Positions 10,830 to 22,499 of a stretch of 64,000 nucleotides of DNA are shown here, one piece after another (position 1 is the stretch's first letter; each line of letters begins with the position of its first letter). Made by a program: the position numbers and the translations under genes. The DNA is from Burkholderia sp. TSV86. Its GTDB lineage: Bacteria > Pseudomonadota > Gammaproteobacteria > Burkholderiales > Burkholderiaceae. The notes beneath the pieces are model-generated. The model saw only the letters and a list, made by a program, of their open reading frames with translations. It searched no databases and had not been told where the DNA came from. The stretch covers positions 186,001-250,000 of the forward strand of contig NZ_LOWB01000021.1 in NCBI RefSeq assembly GCF_001522865.1. Reading direction: 5' to 3'.

Positions 10830-12269
10830 ATGGAAGAGGCGAAGCACTTCATCGCGGGCGCTTGGGCAGCGCCCGCCGGCGGGGAAACGATCACCGTCGT
10901 CGATCCGTCCGACGGCGAGCCATTCGCGCGGATCGCGCGCGGCACCGCGGCCGACGTCGACGCAGCGGTGCACGCGGCGCGCGCGGCATTCGACGGCCCA
11001 TGGGGGGCGGCAAGCGCGGCCGAACGCGGACGCATGCTATACCGGCTGTCGATGCTCGTGGCCGCATGCCGCGACGAACTCGCGCTGATCGAATCGCGCG
11101 ACACCGGCAAGCCGCTGTCGCAGGCCCGCGCGGACGCCGACGCGCTAGCCCGCTATTTCGAGTTTTACGCAGGCGCGGCGGACAAGCTGCACGGCAGCAC
11201 GCTGCCGTACCGCGCGGGCTACACGGTGCTGACACTGCGCGAGCCGCACGGCGTTACCGGCCACATCGTGCCCTGGAACTACCCGATGCAGATCCTCGGG
11301 CGCAGCGTGGGCGCGGCGCTCGCGGCCGGTAATGCGTGCGTCGTGAAACCATCCGAGGACGCGTGCCTGTCGATCCTGCGGGTGGCGACGCTCGCCGCCG
11401 AAGCCGGGCTGCCCGCAGGCGCGCTCAATGTCGTGACAGGTTACGGCTTCGACGCAGGCGCAGCGCTCGCGCGTCATCCGGGCGTCAACCATCTGTCGTT
11501 CACGGGCTCCCCGGACACCGGCCGCGCCGTCGCGCAAATGGCGGCCGAGCACCACGCGCCGGTAACCCTGGAGCTAGGCGGTAAATCGCCACAGATCGTA
11601 TTCGCCGATGCCGATCTCGACGCGGCCCTGCCCGTGCTCGTATCCGCGATCATCCAGAACAGCGGGCAAACCTGCTCGGCCGGCAGCCGCGTGCTGATCG
11701 AGCAGTCGATCTACGAGCCGCTCGTCGAGCGCCTGGCGGCCGCGTTCGGCGCGCTGAAGGTCGGCCCGGCCGGCGCCGATCTCGATTGCGGCCCGCTCAT
11801 CAGCGCGAAACAGCAACAACGCGTCTGGGATTTCCTATCCGATGCACAGCACGACGGCGTCGCGATGGCCGCACATGGCGAAGTTGCGACGGATGCGCCC
11901 GAAACGGGTTTCTATCAGGCGCCCGTGCTGCTGCGCGACGTCCCGCATACGCACCGTCTCGCGCAGGAAGAAGTGTTCGGGCCCGTGCTCGCCGCGATGC
12001 GGTTTACAGACGAGGACGAGGCGCTCGCGCTTGCGAACGGCACGCGCTACGGGCTTGTCGCGGGCATATGGACGCGCGACGGCGCGCGCCAGTTGCGCCT
12101 CACGCGCAAGTTGCGCGCGGGGCAGGTTTTCGTCAACGATTACGGCGCGGGCGGCGGCGCGGAGTTGCCGTTCGGCGGCGTGGGCCGCTCCGGTCACGGC
12201 CGCGAAAAAGGCTTCGAGGCGCTGTACGGCTTCACCGTGCTCAAGACCATCGCGCTCAAACACGGCTGA
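10830..12269 (+). CDS. Aldehyde dehydrogenase (betaine/aminoaldehyde-type ALDH)
   Basis: A 479-residue NAD(P)-dependent aldehyde dehydrogenase. Seen: the cofactor strand [23 protein letters not shown], the catalytic glutamate in [12 protein letters not shown], catalytic Cys282 in [12 protein letters not shown], and [17 protein letters not shown] is 5 bases before ATG 10830. It is the first gene of a same-strand set with an SDR (64-base gap) and an MFS carrier. This suggests oxidation of an alcohol or sugar derivative through aldehyde to acid, with import by the carrier. The actual substrate cannot be read from sequence. Confidence 0.85.
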   Translation: MEEAKHFIAGAWAAPAGGETITVVDPSDGEPFARIARGTAADVDAAVHAARAAFDGPWGAASAAERGRMLYRLSMLVAACRDELALIESRDTGKPLSQARADADALARYFEFYAGAADKLHGSTLPYRAGYTVLTLREPHGVTGHIVPWNYPMQILGRSVGAALAAGNACVVKPSEDACLSILRVATLAAEAGLPAGALNVVTGYGFDAGAALARHPGVNHLSFTGSPDTGRAVAQMAAEHHAPVTLELGGKSPQIVFADADLDAALPVLVSAIIQNSGQTCSAGSRVLIEQSIYEPLVERLAAAFGALKVGPAGADLDCGPLISAKQQQRVWDFLSDAQHDGVAMAAHGEVATDAPETGFYQAPVLLRDVPHTHRLAQEEVFGPVLAAMRFTDEDEALALANGTRYGLVAGIWTRDGARQLRLTRKLRAGQVFVNDYGAGGGAELPFGGVGRSGHGREKGFEALYGFTVLKTIALKHG

Positions 12270-12333
12270 CGGGCGGCCGCGACACGTTTCGCCCTGTATC
12301 GCGGATCATGACACCCCACTCAGGAGACAACCG

Positions 12334-13092
12334 ATGCGGCTGAGCGGCAAGACCGCCATCGTCACGGGCGCAGGCTCGGGATTCGGCGCAGGTATCGCGG
12401 CAACGTTCGCGCGCGAGGGCGCGAACGTCGTCGTCAACGATCTGAACGGCGCGGCCGCCGAGCGCGTCGCGAGCGAGATTGCGCTTGCCGGCGGGCGCGC
12501 GATCGCCGTCGCGGCCGACGTGTCGCGCGGCGACGACTGGCGCACGCTGGCGCACGCCGCATTCGACACGTTCGACAGCGTGCAGATCGTCGTCAACAAC
12601 GCGGGCACCACCCACCGCAACCAGCCGGTGCTCGACGTGACCGAGGCCGAATACGACCGGGTGTACGCCGTCAATATGAAGAGCCTGTTTTTCTGCGTGC
12701 AAACTTTCGTGCCGCACTTTCGCCGCATAGGCGGCGGCGCGTTCGTCAACATCGCGTCGACGGCAGGCGTGCGGCCGCGTCCGGGCCTCGTCTGGTACAA
12801 CAGCACGAAAGGCGCGATGATCACCGCGAGCAAGGCGCTTGCCGCCGAGCTGGGCGGCGACCGGATCCGCGTGAACTGCGTGAACCCGGTGCTCGGCGAC
12901 ACCGGGCTCACGGCCGAATTCATGGGGGCAGCCAATACGCCGGAAAACCGCGCGCGCTTCATTGCGACGATCCCGCTCGGGCGCCTGTCGACGCCGCAGG
13001 ACGTCGCGAACGCCGCGCTTTACCTGGCATCCGACGAAGCGGCGTTCGTCACGGGCACGTGCATCGAAGTCGACGGCGGCCGCTGCGTCTGA
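12334..13092 (+). CDS. Short-chain dehydrogenase/reductase (SDR)
   Basis: A 252-residue classical SDR. The dinucleotide motif TGAGSGFGAGIA is near residues 11-22, NNAG follows, the serine is in VNIASTAG, and Tyr155-xxx-Lys159 is in WYNSTKGAM. The ending FVTGTCIEVDGGRCV is typical. AGGAGAC precedes ATG 12334. It lies between the ALDH and the MFS gene on the same strand and probably oxidises the substrate of the pathway. The specific alcohol or sugar is unknown. Confidence 0.85.
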   Translation: MRLSGKTAIVTGAGSGFGAGIAATFAREGANVVVNDLNGAAAERVASEIALAGGRAIAVAADVSRGDDWRTLAHAAFDTFDSVQIVVNNAGTTHRNQPVLDVTEAEYDRVYAVNMKSLFFCVQTFVPHFRRIGGGAFVNIASTAGVRPRPGLVWYNSTKGAMITASKALAAELGGDRIRVNCVNPVLGDTGLTAEFMGAANTPENRARFIATIPLGRLSTPQDVANAALYLASDEAAFVTGTCIEVDGGRCV

Positions 13093-13286
13093 GCGGCGCG
13101 GTGCGCGCCGCGCCGTTGCATCGGCCCGCATGCGGCGGCACCAGGCAGGCCATGGCGTGGCACGCTGCAAGCGCAGCCGCCCACGGCGCGCGGCACATGC
13201 GCAGCCCAGGCCGCGGCAAGCACGTTTGCGCACGGCGCACTGAAGTCCGAGGCACCGTCACTAGATAAGACACCAGAGGAGACATC

Positions 13287-14594
13287 ATGGCAAGTCCGAT
13301 ACCGGCGATCACGCCGAACACGCCGTCCGCGTTCGAAGCGGCAACCTACCGCAAGGTCTCGTGGCGGCTCGCGCCGATGTTGCTGCTCTGCTACGTGGTC
13401 GCGTATCTCGACCGCGTAAACGTCGGTTTCGCGAAACTGCAAATGGCGGCCGATCTGCATTTGTCAGACGCTGTCTACGGGCTCGGCGCCGGGATTTTCT
13501 TCGTCGGCTATTTTCTGTTCGAAGTCCCGAGCAACATGATCCTGCACCGGGTCGGCGCACGGCTCTGGATCGCACGGATCATGATCACATGGGGCATCCT
13601 CTCGGCGCTCACGATGTTCGTGACCACGCCGGCCGCGTTCTACGCGATGCGTTTTCTACTGGGCGCGGCCGAGGCGGGTTTCTTCCCCGGCGTGATTCTC
13701 TATCTGACCTATTGGTATCCCGCGCATCGACGGGGCCGGATGACGACGCTGTTCATGACGGCCGTCGCGCTGTCGGGCATTGTCGGCGGACCGATCTCCG
13801 GCTACATCCTGAAAGCGTTCGACGGCGCGAACGGCTGGCATGGCTGGCAATGGCTGTTCCTGCTCGAAGGCATCCCGTCGATCGCCGTCGGAATGCTGCT
13901 GTTCGCCGCGCTCGACGACCGGATCGACGACGCGAGCTGGCTCGACGACGATGAAAAAGCGCTGCTTGCGCGCAACGTCGCGCTCGAAGCCGCGCGTAAG
14001 GAAGATCCGCCGCTCGCCGCCGTGTTCGCCAGCCCGCGCGTATGGCTGATGGGCGCGATCTATTTCTCGTTCGTGACGGGGCTGTACGGCGTCGGCTTCT
14101 GGCTGCCCACGCTGATCAAGTCGACGGGCGTGACCGACGCGTTCGCGATCGGGCTTCTATCGGCAATTCCTTATGCAGCGGCCGTCGTCGCGATGCTGGC
14201 CATCGCATCGAGCGCGGACCGCCGTCGCGAACGGCGCTGGCACATCGCGCTACCGGCCGCGGCAGGCGCGATCGGGCTCGTGCTGTCGGTCATCTGGGCG
14301 CACGATACACTGCTCGCAATGCTCGGCCTCACGCTTGCAACGATCGGCATCCTGAGCGCGCTGCCGCTCTTCTGGAGCCTGCCGACCGCGTTCCTCGGCG
14401 GCGGCGCGGCGGCGGCCGGCATTGCGATAATCAATTCGATCGGCAACCTCGCCGGCTTCCTGAGCCCTTATGCGATCGGCTGGCTCAAGCAGGCGACCGG
14501 AGCAAACGACGCGGGAATGATCATGCTCGCCGCATTCATGGTGCTGGGCGGCTTGCTGGTGCTATCGGTGCCGAAGGCGCTCGTCGATCGCTGA
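13287..14594 (+). CDS. MFS transporter, anion:cation symporter (ACS) family
   Basis: A 435-residue inner-membrane carrier with about 12 hydrophobic segments. Typical ACS-family sequences are DRVNVGFAKLQMAADLHLSD, FFVGYFLFEVPSNMILHRVGAR and GAAEAGFFPGVILYLTYWYP. The family imports organic anions such as tartrate, phthalate, galactonate or hydroxyphenylacetate. AGAGGAGA is just upstream of the ATG. The 194-base gap after the SDR could hold its own promoter, but the shared strand and terminator suggest a three-gene unit. No transcription regulator is adjacent. Confidence 0.85.
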   Translation: MASPIPAITPNTPSAFEAATYRKVSWRLAPMLLLCYVVAYLDRVNVGFAKLQMAADLHLSDAVYGLGAGIFFVGYFLFEVPSNMILHRVGARLWIARIMITWGILSALTMFVTTPAAFYAMRFLLGAAEAGFFPGVILYLTYWYPAHRRGRMTTLFMTAVALSGIVGGPISGYILKAFDGANGWHGWQWLFLLEGIPSIAVGMLLFAALDDRIDDASWLDDDEKALLARNVALEAARKEDPPLAAVFASPRVWLMGAIYFSFVTGLYGVGFWLPTLIKSTGVTDAFAIGLLSAIPYAAAVVAMLAIASSADRRRERRWHIALPAAAGAIGLVLSVIWAHDTLLAMLGLTLATIGILSALPLFWSLPTAFLGGGAAAAGIAIINSIGNLAGFLSPYAIGWLKQATGANDAGMIMLAAFMVLGGLLVLSVPKALVDR

Positions 14595-14618
14595 ACCGCC
14601 GGCCGGCCGCTCAATGTA

Positions 14619-14645
14619 AAACGGCGGCCGCAAGGGCCGCCGTTT
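14619..14645. terminator. Bidirectional terminator between MFS gene and hemY
   Basis: AAACGGCGGCC (14619-14629) and GGCCGCCGTTT (14635-14645) form an 11-bp stem with a short GCAAG loop and A/T flanks on both sides. It sits between two convergent genes. Confidence 0.8.
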
Positions 14646-14709
14646 GCCGCGCCTGAATGCCAGCGCATCGAATAAACACAGCGCATCGAGCGCCGCGCAT
14701 CGCAGCGAT

Positions 14710-15900
14710 TCACACCACCGTGATCGCGAGCGCGCTTTCCCGATAGTGCTGCGCAGCCTTGTCGGTTTCACCCAACTGCTCGAACAGGCGCGCGAGCGCG
14801 CGGTGCGCGCGAATCTTCAGCGATTCCTCGTCGGCGAGCTTGAGCGCCGCCTCGAGGAACGACTGCGCCTTGCCCCACAGCTGCTGGCGCTGGCACAGGC
14901 GGCCAAGCGCGAACAGCAAATCCGCATCCTCCAGCCGATCCTTGCGCCACGCTTCGGCTTTCTGGATCAGTGGCAGCGCGTCGGCATCCGCGGTATCGGG
15001 ATAGCGGCGCAACAGACGCGCATTCCAATTGTGCGCAAGCGCCTCTTCGACGATCCGCCGCGCCTCCTGCCTGCGCTCGAGCGCGATCAGCAGCTCCGCG
15101 GCAAGATCGGCAAGCCGCGGCGACTGCCGCTCGGCCACCGACAACGACTGCCACACCTCGAGCAACGCATCGGCATCGTGCCGACGTTCGCGCAACAGAT
15201 GCTCGGCCGCCTGCTGACGCAGGCGCACCGCCGCGGCCGGATGCAGCGCCTCGCGCTTTTCGAGCGCCTTCGCCAGCTTGAGCACCTCGGGCCAGTTCTT
15301 CAATTGCTGCTGCGCGCGCAGCGCGATCTGCTGCGCATGAATCCGCTTGCCGCCCGACGCCTGCATTTCGGCAAGCGCGGCGAGCGCGCCTTGCGCATCG
15401 CGACCGTCCGCGCGCATGTCGGCGGTGGCGAGGAGCCGCGCGTCCTGCCAGTCCTGCCCGTCTACCTTCGCGAGCCATTCGTCGCGCCGCGCGTACTCGT
15501 GCATCCGGTGCGCGGCCGAGGCGGCGATGAGGCTCGCCGCGCTCTGGTTCGCATCGATCACAAGCGCGTCGCGCGCGGCCTTCTCGGCACGCGAGAAGCG
15601 GCCCGCGTACAGATTCGCGAGCGCGTCGCGCAGCGACGTCTGCGCCCGCTCCGCACGCATTTTCGCGCGATACGCGGCAACGCGCCGCGGCATCCGCCAG
15701 ATATTGCGCACAATTCGCGTCAGCGCATACAGCGCGATGAAGACGACGATGATCGCCAGCACGAAGAAATTCAACGACAGGTCGATCCGGTAAGGCGGAT
15801 AGACGATCAGCACCTGTCCGGTGTCGAAGCGGCCGAGCGTCGCGAGCGCTGCTGCGATCGCGAACAGCACGGCAAGCCAGATGATTCCACGCAACGTCAT
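14710..15900 (-). CDS. hemY: HemY, membrane-anchored TPR protein of the heme pathway
   Basis: A 396-residue protein. Two hydrophobic N-terminal segments (about residues 5-20 and 42-62) flank the family's YPPYRIDLSLNFFVLAI, followed by a cytoplasmic domain of tetratricopeptide-like helices (for example EDADLLFALGRLCQRQQLWGKAQ). This is proteobacterial HemY, an inner-membrane protein of unclear function in late protoheme synthesis, not the unrelated Bacillus protoporphyrinogen oxidase of the same name. It begins 4 bases after the hemDX stop, so it is the third gene of the hemC-hemDX-hemY operon. Confidence 0.9.
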   Translation of the reverse strand: MTLRGIIWLAVLFAIAAALATLGRFDTGQVLIVYPPYRIDLSLNFFVLAIIVVFIALYALTRIVRNIWRMPRRVAAYRAKMRAERAQTSLRDALANLYAGRFSRAEKAARDALVIDANQSAASLIAASAAHRMHEYARRDEWLAKVDGQDWQDARLLATADMRADGRDAQGALAALAEMQASGGKRIHAQQIALRAQQQLKNWPEVLKLAKALEKREALHPAAAVRLRQQAAEHLLRERRHDADALLEVWQSLSVAERQSPRLADLAAELLIALERRQEARRIVEEALAHNWNARLLRRYPDTADADALPLIQKAEAWRKDRLEDADLLFALGRLCQRQQLWGKAQSFLEAALKLADEESLKIRAHRALARLFEQLGETDKAAQHYRESALAITVV

Positions 15901-15904
15901 GTCG

Positions 15905-17881
15905 TCAACCCCGGCTCTTGAACTGTTGAACCGCGTTCAGGCTCGCGTTCAGGTTCGGCGTCGCGACCGCCAGCGACGCGGCATCCACCTGCTTGACGAG
16001 ATCCTGAACGGTCTGGGTGTCCTTCGAGCTGCCGTCGAAGTAGCGGGAAAGCGCCGCCTGCGCCGCATGCAGATCGGATTTCATCGCGCTGTCGTTGCGC
16101 GCGAGCAGGGAAAGCCGCGCGCTCAGCAGCCGCAGCTTCACGTTCTCGCGCACGAAGTAGCCCTGCTCCGGCGACGCGAGCATCGCGTCCGCATGATCGA
16201 TGCGGCGCACCTCGATGAGCGACTTCACCTGCTCGCCGATGCCCGCCGAAAAACCGCGCCACCACGCCTTCCAGCGCGGCTCGCCGGCCGCCTCGGCCGT
16301 GCGCAGCGCACTGAGCGCGGCGTCGGGGCGGGTGGATTCGTGCGGCGCGAGCACCTCGCCCGCCAGCGGCAGCCCGTCGATTTTCGCGATCGCATCGTCG
16401 AGCTTGATCGCGAGCCCCGTCAGATCGACGGACGGCGCAGCCTTCAATCGTTCGATATCCTGCGCAACCGCCTTGCGCACCGCGACCGCCTGCGCGCTCT
16501 GCGACGACGCAAGCCGCGAATCAGCGTTCTGCAGCGCGATCAGCGCGAGTTGCGTGTTGCCCGTCAGCAGAAGCTGCTGGCTCGCGCTCGACAGCATCTG
16601 GCCGACTTCCTCGATCATCCATGCGTCGCGGTTGCGCGACAGATCCTGGTATTGCTCTTGCAGCGCCTGCTGCGCGGCCCGCGCGTCGGCGAGCTTGCCG
16701 TCGAGCTGGGAAAGCTGCGCGCCGGTGTCGTGCACGCTCGCGAGCGCCTGGTCGGCCTTCGCGCGAAGCTCGGCCGTCTGCGCATCGAGCGTCTTTTGCC
16801 GTTCGGCCGCGTGCTGGTCGAGACGGTCGACCTTGCGGTTCAGCGCATAGCCTCCCGCGCCCGCCGCCGCCGCGATCGCGACCGTCACGAGCCACAGCGC
16901 CGCGGTCGAGCCCCCGCGCCGCGCCTTCGTTTCAAACGGCGTAAATGGCTGATTCGGTGGCGTGGCCGCCGTGGCCGGCCTGGAAGAAGTGTCTTTGGTA
17001 TCGTTGGTGTCTGTCATGCGTGAAGGCATCGGTGCGGCGGTCGCCGGTTGATCGGCCTCTTCGGCCAACGTACGAAACGCGTGGACGATGCGCTCATCGC
17101 CCGCGCCGGACAGCGTAATCCTATCAAAACCGAGCGCCCTCGCGGTCTCGGCGATCCGCGGGTGCGGCGCAACGAACCGAGCGCGCGTCAGCGCGTCGAT
17201 CTCCGCTTCGGTCAAATGCGCGTGCGCGAGTTCCTGCAGATTGCGCACGCCCTCCGAACTCGTCACGAGCCACGCGTGCGGCTCTCCCGACAGCAGCCCA
17301 TGCACGCGTTCCCACGCGCGGATCGACGGCTCGGGCATGATGCGCCGGTACGCGGCGACCAGCTCGACTTCGGCGCCCGCTTCGCGCAACCGCTCGGCGA
17401 GCCACTCGCGGCCGCCGTCGCCGCGCACGATCAGCACGCGCTTGCCGGCAAGCGCGGCCGCGCCGCCGAACGCGCGCTCGATCTCCGCGAACAGGCTTTC
17501 GGAATCGTAGCGCGGCGTGCCGCCATTGCCTGGCTCGCGCGGCGCGATCACCCGGTGCGTGCCCGCGACGATCCCGTGCCGCGCAAGCGCGGCGACACTG
17601 CCCGGCCCGACGACGCCGATCGGCAGCGGATGCGGCCAGATCGCGTCGAGCCGCGCGAGCGCATGGTCGATCGCGTTCGGCGACACGAACACGACGAGGG
17701 CGTATGCATCGAGCCGCGCGAGCGCGCCGGCCAGCGGCGCATCATCGGCGAGCGGCGCGATGTCGATCAGAGGGAAGTCGAGCACGTCGATGCCCGCCGC
17801 CGCGAGCTGCGCGGCGAGCCCGGACGACTGGCCGTCGGGCCGCGTGAGCACCGCGGTGAACCCGCGCGGCGCGCGCGTCAT
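15905..17881 (-). CDS. hemDX: Fused uroporphyrinogen-III synthase (HemD) and HemX
   Basis: A 658-residue fusion. Residues 1-255 are HemD ([46 protein letters not shown]), which closes hydroxymethylbilane to uroporphyrinogen III. A Thr/Pro-rich linker follows (about 275-315). A single membrane helix comes next ([21 protein letters not shown]), then a coiled-coil and the HemX domain with [23 protein letters not shown]. The start ATG overlaps the hemC stop (ATGA). HemX is separate in enterics; the single frame here is unbroken and such fusions are known in beta-proteobacteria. HemX function is unproven. Confidence 0.9.
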   Translation of the reverse strand: MTRAPRGFTAVLTRPDGQSSGLAAQLAAAGIDVLDFPLIDIAPLADDAPLAGALARLDAYALVVFVSPNAIDHALARLDAIWPHPLPIGVVGPGSVAALARHGIVAGTHRVIAPREPGNGGTPRYDSESLFAEIERAFGGAAALAGKRVLIVRGDGGREWLAERLREAGAEVELVAAYRRIMPEPSIRAWERVHGLLSGEPHAWLVTSSEGVRNLQELAHAHLTEAEIDALTRARFVAPHPRIAETARALGFDRITLSGAGDERIVHAFRTLAEEADQPATAAPMPSRMTDTNDTKDTSSRPATAATPPNQPFTPFETKARRGGSTAALWLVTVAIAAAAGAGGYALNRKVDRLDQHAAERQKTLDAQTAELRAKADQALASVHDTGAQLSQLDGKLADARAAQQALQEQYQDLSRNRDAWMIEEVGQMLSSASQQLLLTGNTQLALIALQNADSRLASSQSAQAVAVRKAVAQDIERLKAAPSVDLTGLAIKLDDAIAKIDGLPLAGEVLAPHESTRPDAALSALRTAEAAGEPRWKAWWRGFSAGIGEQVKSLIEVRRIDHADAMLASPEQGYFVRENVKLRLLSARLSLLARNDSAMKSDLHAAQAALSRYFDGSSKDTQTVQDLVKQVDAASLAVATPNLNASLNAVQQFKSRG

Positions 17882-18864
17882 TGCGCGCCGCCCTTTTGCG
17901 CGTTCGCCGCGACGAGCGCGTCGACGATTTCGCGTGCGCCCTGCTGCTCGAGCGCATCGGAGACCGTGCGCCCGAGCGCGAGCGCGTCGGCGGGCGTCGC
18001 GGCATGGGCGCTCGCGCTCGCGCGCAGCACGCGGCGGCCGTCCGTCGTCGATACGCTGCCCGTCAGATGCAGCGCGTCGCCGCGCCATACCGCATGCGCG
18101 GCGAGCGGCACCTCGCAACTGCCGCCAAGCGAACGCGACACCATCCGTTCGGCCTCGACCGCGAGCGCGGTGCGTGCATCGTGCAGCGGCACGAGCCAGC
18201 GGGCGACGTCCGCCCGGTGCGCGGCGATCTCGATGCCGAGCGCGCCCTGCCCGGCGGCGGGCAAGCTGTCGTCGACATCGAGGTGCGCGCGGATGCGCGC
18301 TTGCAGGCCAAGGCGCTTCAACCCCGCGGCGGCGAGAATGATCGCCGCGTAATCGCCGCGATCGAGCTTGGCAAGCCGCGTATCGAGATTGCCGCGCAGC
18401 GGCCGCACGTCGAGTTGCGCATAGCGTGCGCGCAGCATCGCCTCGCGGCGCAGGCTCGACGTGCCGACGATCGCGCCGGCCGGCAATTCGGCGAGCGACG
18501 CATACGTATTCGAGACGAACGCATCGCGCGGATCTTCGCGATGCAGCACGGCCGCGAGCGCGAAGCCGTCGGGCAGCACCATCGGCACGTCTTTCAGCGA
18601 ATGCACGGCCAGATCGGCGCGGCCGTCGGCGAGCGCATGCTCGAGCTCTTTGACGAACAGCCCCTTGCCGCCCACTTTCGACAGCGCGCGATCGAGAATT
18701 TGATCGCCTCGTGTCGTCATCCCGAGGATATTTACGTCACAAGCTGGATATAATTTGCGCAGCGCATCACGCACGTGCTCGGCTTGCCACATGGCGAGGC
18801 GGCTCTCGCGCGAAGCGATCGTCAGCGTCGCGGGAAGCTCGGCCGAAAAGGTCTCGGAATTCAT
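17878..18864 (-). CDS. hemC: Porphobilinogen deaminase (hydroxymethylbilane synthase)
   Basis: A 328-residue cytosolic enzyme that joins four porphobilinogens into hydroxymethylbilane. Conserved features: [17 protein letters not shown], catalytic Asp in HSLKDVP (Asp92), [26 protein letters not shown], and Cys250 in [12 protein letters not shown], which carries the dipyrromethane cofactor. It is the first gene of the hem operon and lies divergent from ppc with a 416-base gap. The start ATG at 18864 fits the usual N-terminus, with about 12 extra residues. Confidence 0.95.
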   Translation of the reverse strand: MNSETFSAELPATLTIASRESRLAMWQAEHVRDALRKLYPACDVNILGMTTRGDQILDRALSKVGGKGLFVKELEHALADGRADLAVHSLKDVPMVLPDGFALAAVLHREDPRDAFVSNTYASLAELPAGAIVGTSSLRREAMLRARYAQLDVRPLRGNLDTRLAKLDRGDYAAIILAAAGLKRLGLQARIRAHLDVDDSLPAAGQGALGIEIAAHRADVARWLVPLHDARTALAVEAERMVSRSLGGSCEVPLAAHAVWRGDALHLTGSVSTTDGRRVLRASASAHAATPADALALGRTVSDALEQQGAREIVDALVAANAQKGGAQ

Positions 18865-19280
18865 CTGACTGGCATATCACAGGTGGAACCAGGAGCAGGC
18901 AATGGTAGCACGCGGGCTTGGCCGGGGCGCTTGGTCAAGCGGGCGCGGCTTGGCTGGTTCGCTTGGCTGGTCTGATCGGCCGGTCCGCTCGGTTAGTCCG
19001 GCGGCTCGCAACCATCGCGAGGTTCGGCGTGCCAGCCAATCGCGCCCGCCCGCAGCATGGCCGCCGCGCCCGCGCATCGCCCGGCCGGGCTTGGCTGAGC
19101 ACCGATCCATTGCGCGGGTCGCAACCGCCGGGCCAGTCGCACCGCCCGCCGGACAGCCCGCCCGTGCCGCGCGTCTGCGCGCCGCGGACGGATCGCGCAT
19201 GACGAGACGAGCCGCGCGCCGATCGCGCTGTTGCAGGACCGCTGTTCCCGTTCACTCGTGCTTTCCCAAGGAAATCGATC
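18865..19280. other. Divergent hemC/ppc intergenic region
   Basis: A 416-base GC-rich spacer between divergent genes, expected to hold both promoters. Short imperfect repeats of cttggctgg/cttgg occur at about 18950-18975. No clear sigma-70 hexamers, operator or RNA gene were recognised. Confidence 0.4.
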
Positions 19281-22247
19281 GTGAAGTCTTCCGGATCGGC
19301 GCGCTCGACGCGCCGCAACGCAGTCTCGCCCTCCCCCGCGCCGGCATCCGCCGCCGTCCGCCCTCGCGGCCAGACGACCCCGCGCGAGCCGAAACGCGCG
19401 GCGCGCGCGAACGGCCATGCAAACGCCGCCGCCAAACCGAACGGCCGCACGCGCGAGGACAAGGACCGCCCGCTCTTCGAGGACATCCGCTATCTCGGCC
19501 GCCTGCTCGGCGACGTGGTTCGCGAGCAGGAAGGCGACGCCGTGTTCGAAGTAGTCGAGACGATCCGCCAGACCGCCGTCAAATTCCGCCGCGAAGACGA
19601 CAACGCGGCAGCGCAAACGCTCGAGAAGATGCTGAGAAAGCTCACGCCCGAGCAAACCGTAAGCGTGGTGCGCGCGTTCAGCTATTTCTCGCATCTCGCG
19701 AACATCGCCGAGGACCGCCATCACAATCGCCGCCGCCGCATCCACGCACTCGCGGGCTCCGCGCCGCAGGCGGGCACCGTCTCGTATGCGCTCGCCAAAC
19801 TGAAGGAAGCGGGCGGCGCGTCGTCGAAGGCCATCAAGCAATTCTTCGACGACGCGCTGATCGTGCCCGTGCTGACCGCGCACCCGACCGAAGTGCAGCG
19901 AAAGAGCATTCTCGACGCGCAGCACGACATCGCGCGCCTGCTGGCCGAGCGCGACCAGCCGCTCACCGCGCGCGAGCGCGCGCACAACGAGGCGCTGCTG
20001 CGCGCGCGCGTGACGACGCTCTGGCAGACCCGGATGCTGCGCGATGCGCGGCTGACGGTCGCCGACGAAATCGAGAACGCGCTGTCGTACTACCGCGCGA
20101 CGTTCCTCGACGAGCTGCCCGCGCTCTACGCGGACATCGAGGAAGCGCTCGCCGAGCACGGCCTGCCCGCGCGCGTGCCGGCGTTTTTCCAGATGGGAAG
20201 CTGGATCGGCGGTGATCGCGACGGCAACCCGAACGTCACCGCCGCGACGCTCGACGAAGCGGTCAACCGCCAGGCCGCGGTGATCTTCGAGCATTATCTC
20301 GAGCAGGTGCACAAGCTGGGCGCGGAGTTATCGGTATCGAACCTGCTCGTCGGCGCGAGCGACGCGCTGAAGGCACTCGCGGCCGCATCGCCCGACCAGT
20401 CGCCGCACCGCGTCGACGAGCCGTACCGCCGCGCGCTGATCGGCGTCTACACGCGCGTGGCGGCGAGCGCGCGCGTGCGGCTCGGCGAAGGCGCGGTGCC
20501 GGTGCGCAGCGCGGGCCGCGGCGCGGCGCCCGTGCGCGCGACGCCTTATGCGGACGCCGAAGCGTTCGCCGCCGATCTGCGCGTGCTGATGGACTCGCTC
20601 GCCGAGCATCACGGCGAATCGCTCGCGGCGCCTCGCCTCGCGCCGCTCGTGCGCGCGGCCGAGGCGTTCGGCTTTCACCTCGCGAGCATCGACCTGCGGC
20701 AAAGCTCCGACATTCACGAAGCGGTGATCGCCGAGCTGTTCGCGCGCGCCGGCATCGAGCCCGACTACGCGGCGCTCGCCGAGCGCGACAAACTGCGCGT
20801 GCTGCTCGCCGCGCTCGCCGATCCGCGGCCGCTGCGCTCGCCGTATCTCGACTATTCGGATCTCGCGAAAAGCGAACTCGGCGTGCTCGAACGCGCGCGC
20901 GCGATCCGCGCGCAGTTCGGCCCGCGCGCGGTGCGCAACTACATCATTTCGCACACCGAGACGGTGAGCGATCTCGTCGAAGTCCTGCTGCTGCAGAAGG
21001 AAACCGGCCTGTTCGACGGCACGCTAGGCAGCCATGCGCGCAATGACCTGATGGTCATTCCGCTCTTCGAGACGATTGCCGACTTGCGCAACGCGCCCGA
21101 CATCATGCGCGAATTCTTCGCACTGCCGGGCGTCGGCGATCTGCTCGCGCATCAGGACGACGAGCAGGAAGTGATGCTCGGCTATTCCGACAGCAACAAG
21201 GACGGCGGCTTCCTCACGTCGAACTGGGAGCTTTACCGCGCCGAACTCGCGCTCGTCGAGCTGTTCCGCGAGCGCGGGATCAGGCTGCGGCTATTCCACG
21301 GCCGCGGCGGCACGGTCGGCCGCGGCGGCGGCCCGACCTATCAGGCGATCCTGTCGCAGCCGCCCGGCACGGTCAACGGCCAGATCCGGCTCACCGAGCA
21401 GGGCGAAGTGATCGCAAGCAAGTTCGCGAACCCGGAGATCGGCCGGCGCAATCTCGAAACGGTGGTCGCCGCGACGCTCGAGGCGACGCTGCTGCCGCAC
21501 ACCAATGCGCCGAAGCAGCTTGCGGCGTTCGAGGCGGTGATGCAGACGCTGTCCGACGCCGCGATGGCCGCATATCGCGCGCTCGTCTACGAAACGCCCG
21601 GCTTCACCGACTATTTCTTCTCGTCGACGCCGATCACCGAGATCGCCGAACTCAACATCGGCAGCCGGCCCGCATCGCGCAAGCTGCAAGACCCGAAAAA
21701 CCGCAAGATCGAGGATCTGCGCGCGATTCCGTGGGGCTTCTCGTGGGGTCAGTGCCGGCTGCTGCTGACGGGCTGGTACGGCTTCGGCAGCGCGGTCGCC
21801 GCGTACCTCGACGGCACGAAGGACGCAGCCGAGCGCAACCGGCGCGTCGCGCAGCTCAAGAAGATGAACAAGACCTGGCCGTTCTTCGCGCATCTGCTGT
21901 CGAACATGGACATGGTGCTCGCGAAAACCGATCTCGCGGTCGCGTCGCGCTACGCGCAGCTCGTCGCCGACAGGAAGCTGCGCAAGCACGTGTTCGAGCG
22001 GATCGTCGCCGAGTGGCATCGCACGTCGGGCGCGCTTGCCGAGATCACCGGCCACGGCGAGCGGCTCGCGGCGAATCCGCTTCTCGCGCGATCGATCAAG
22101 AACCGCTTCCCGTATCTCGATCCGCTCAACCACCTGCAAGTCGAGCTGATCAAGCGGCACCGCGCGGGCGACACGAACGCGCGGCTGCGGCGCGGGATTC
22201 ATCTGACGATCAACGGAATCGCGGCTGGGCTGCGCAATACCGGTTGA
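19281..22247 (+). CDS. ppc: Phosphoenolpyruvate carboxylase
   Basis: A 988-residue anaplerotic enzyme that carboxylates PEP to oxaloacetate. Catalytic regions are intact: [13 protein letters not shown] (active-site His), [34 protein letters not shown] and [14 protein letters not shown]. The C-terminus [20 protein letters not shown] is complete. The first 60 or so residues (Ala/Arg/Pro-rich) precede the usual family start ([14 protein letters not shown]) and are likely a disordered extension. Start ATG at 19281 keeps that extension; a later start cannot be excluded. It is divergent from hemC, a conserved arrangement in Burkholderia. Confidence 0.95.
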   Translation: MKSSGSARSTRRNAVSPSPAPASAAVRPRGQTTPREPKRAARANGHANAAAKPNGRTREDKDRPLFEDIRYLGRLLGDVVREQEGDAVFEVVETIRQTAVKFRREDDNAAAQTLEKMLRKLTPEQTVSVVRAFSYFSHLANIAEDRHHNRRRRIHALAGSAPQAGTVSYALAKLKEAGGASSKAIKQFFDDALIVPVLTAHPTEVQRKSILDAQHDIARLLAERDQPLTARERAHNEALLRARVTTLWQTRMLRDARLTVADEIENALSYYRATFLDELPALYADIEEALAEHGLPARVPAFFQMGSWIGGDRDGNPNVTAATLDEAVNRQAAVIFEHYLEQVHKLGAELSVSNLLVGASDALKALAAASPDQSPHRVDEPYRRALIGVYTRVAASARVRLGEGAVPVRSAGRGAAPVRATPYADAEAFAADLRVLMDSLAEHHGESLAAPRLAPLVRAAEAFGFHLASIDLRQSSDIHEAVIAELFARAGIEPDYAALAERDKLRVLLAALADPRPLRSPYLDYSDLAKSELGVLERARAIRAQFGPRAVRNYIISHTETVSDLVEVLLLQKETGLFDGTLGSHARNDLMVIPLFETIADLRNAPDIMREFFALPGVGDLLAHQDDEQEVMLGYSDSNKDGGFLTSNWELYRAELALVELFRERGIRLRLFHGRGGTVGRGGGPTYQAILSQPPGTVNGQIRLTEQGEVIASKFANPEIGRRNLETVVAATLEATLLPHTNAPKQLAAFEAVMQTLSDAAMAAYRALVYETPGFTDYFFSSTPITEIAELNIGSRPASRKLQDPKNRKIEDLRAIPWGFSWGQCRLLLTGWYGFGSAVAAYLDGTKDAAERNRRVAQLKKMNKTWPFFAHLLSNMDMVLAKTDLAVASRYAQLVADRKLRKHVFERIVAEWHRTSGALAEITGHGERLAANPLLARSIKNRFPYLDPLNHLQVELIKRHRAGDTNARLRRGIHLTINGIAAGLRNTG

Positions 22248-22398
22248 TCCGGCACGGCGCGGTGCGCGCGGTCAAGCCGCGTGCCGAGGCGGCGGGCGGC
22301 GGGCGGCAGCCGCTTGCCGGGGCCGCCGTTTCAATCGCGCATCGCCGCCGGCTCTTCGCCGGGCGGGGTCAGGCCGGGTCAGAAGTCGGAAACGAGAC

Positions 22399-22435
22399 AA
22401 AAGGCCGCTGCGGCATTCACCGCAGCGGCCTTTTT
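22399..22435. terminator. Intrinsic terminator between ppc and the methyltransferase
   Basis: AAAAGGCCGCTGCGG (22399-22413) and CCGCAGCGGCCTTTTT (22420-22435) make an 11-bp GC stem extended by A/T pairs, loop CATTCA, with T and A runs on the two sides. It serves both convergent genes. Confidence 0.88.
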
Positions 22436-22499
22436 GCATTGACCGAACGGCATTTGCTCCGCTGTCCTGCGCATGGCGCCGCGCCGACGGCCGCGGCCA

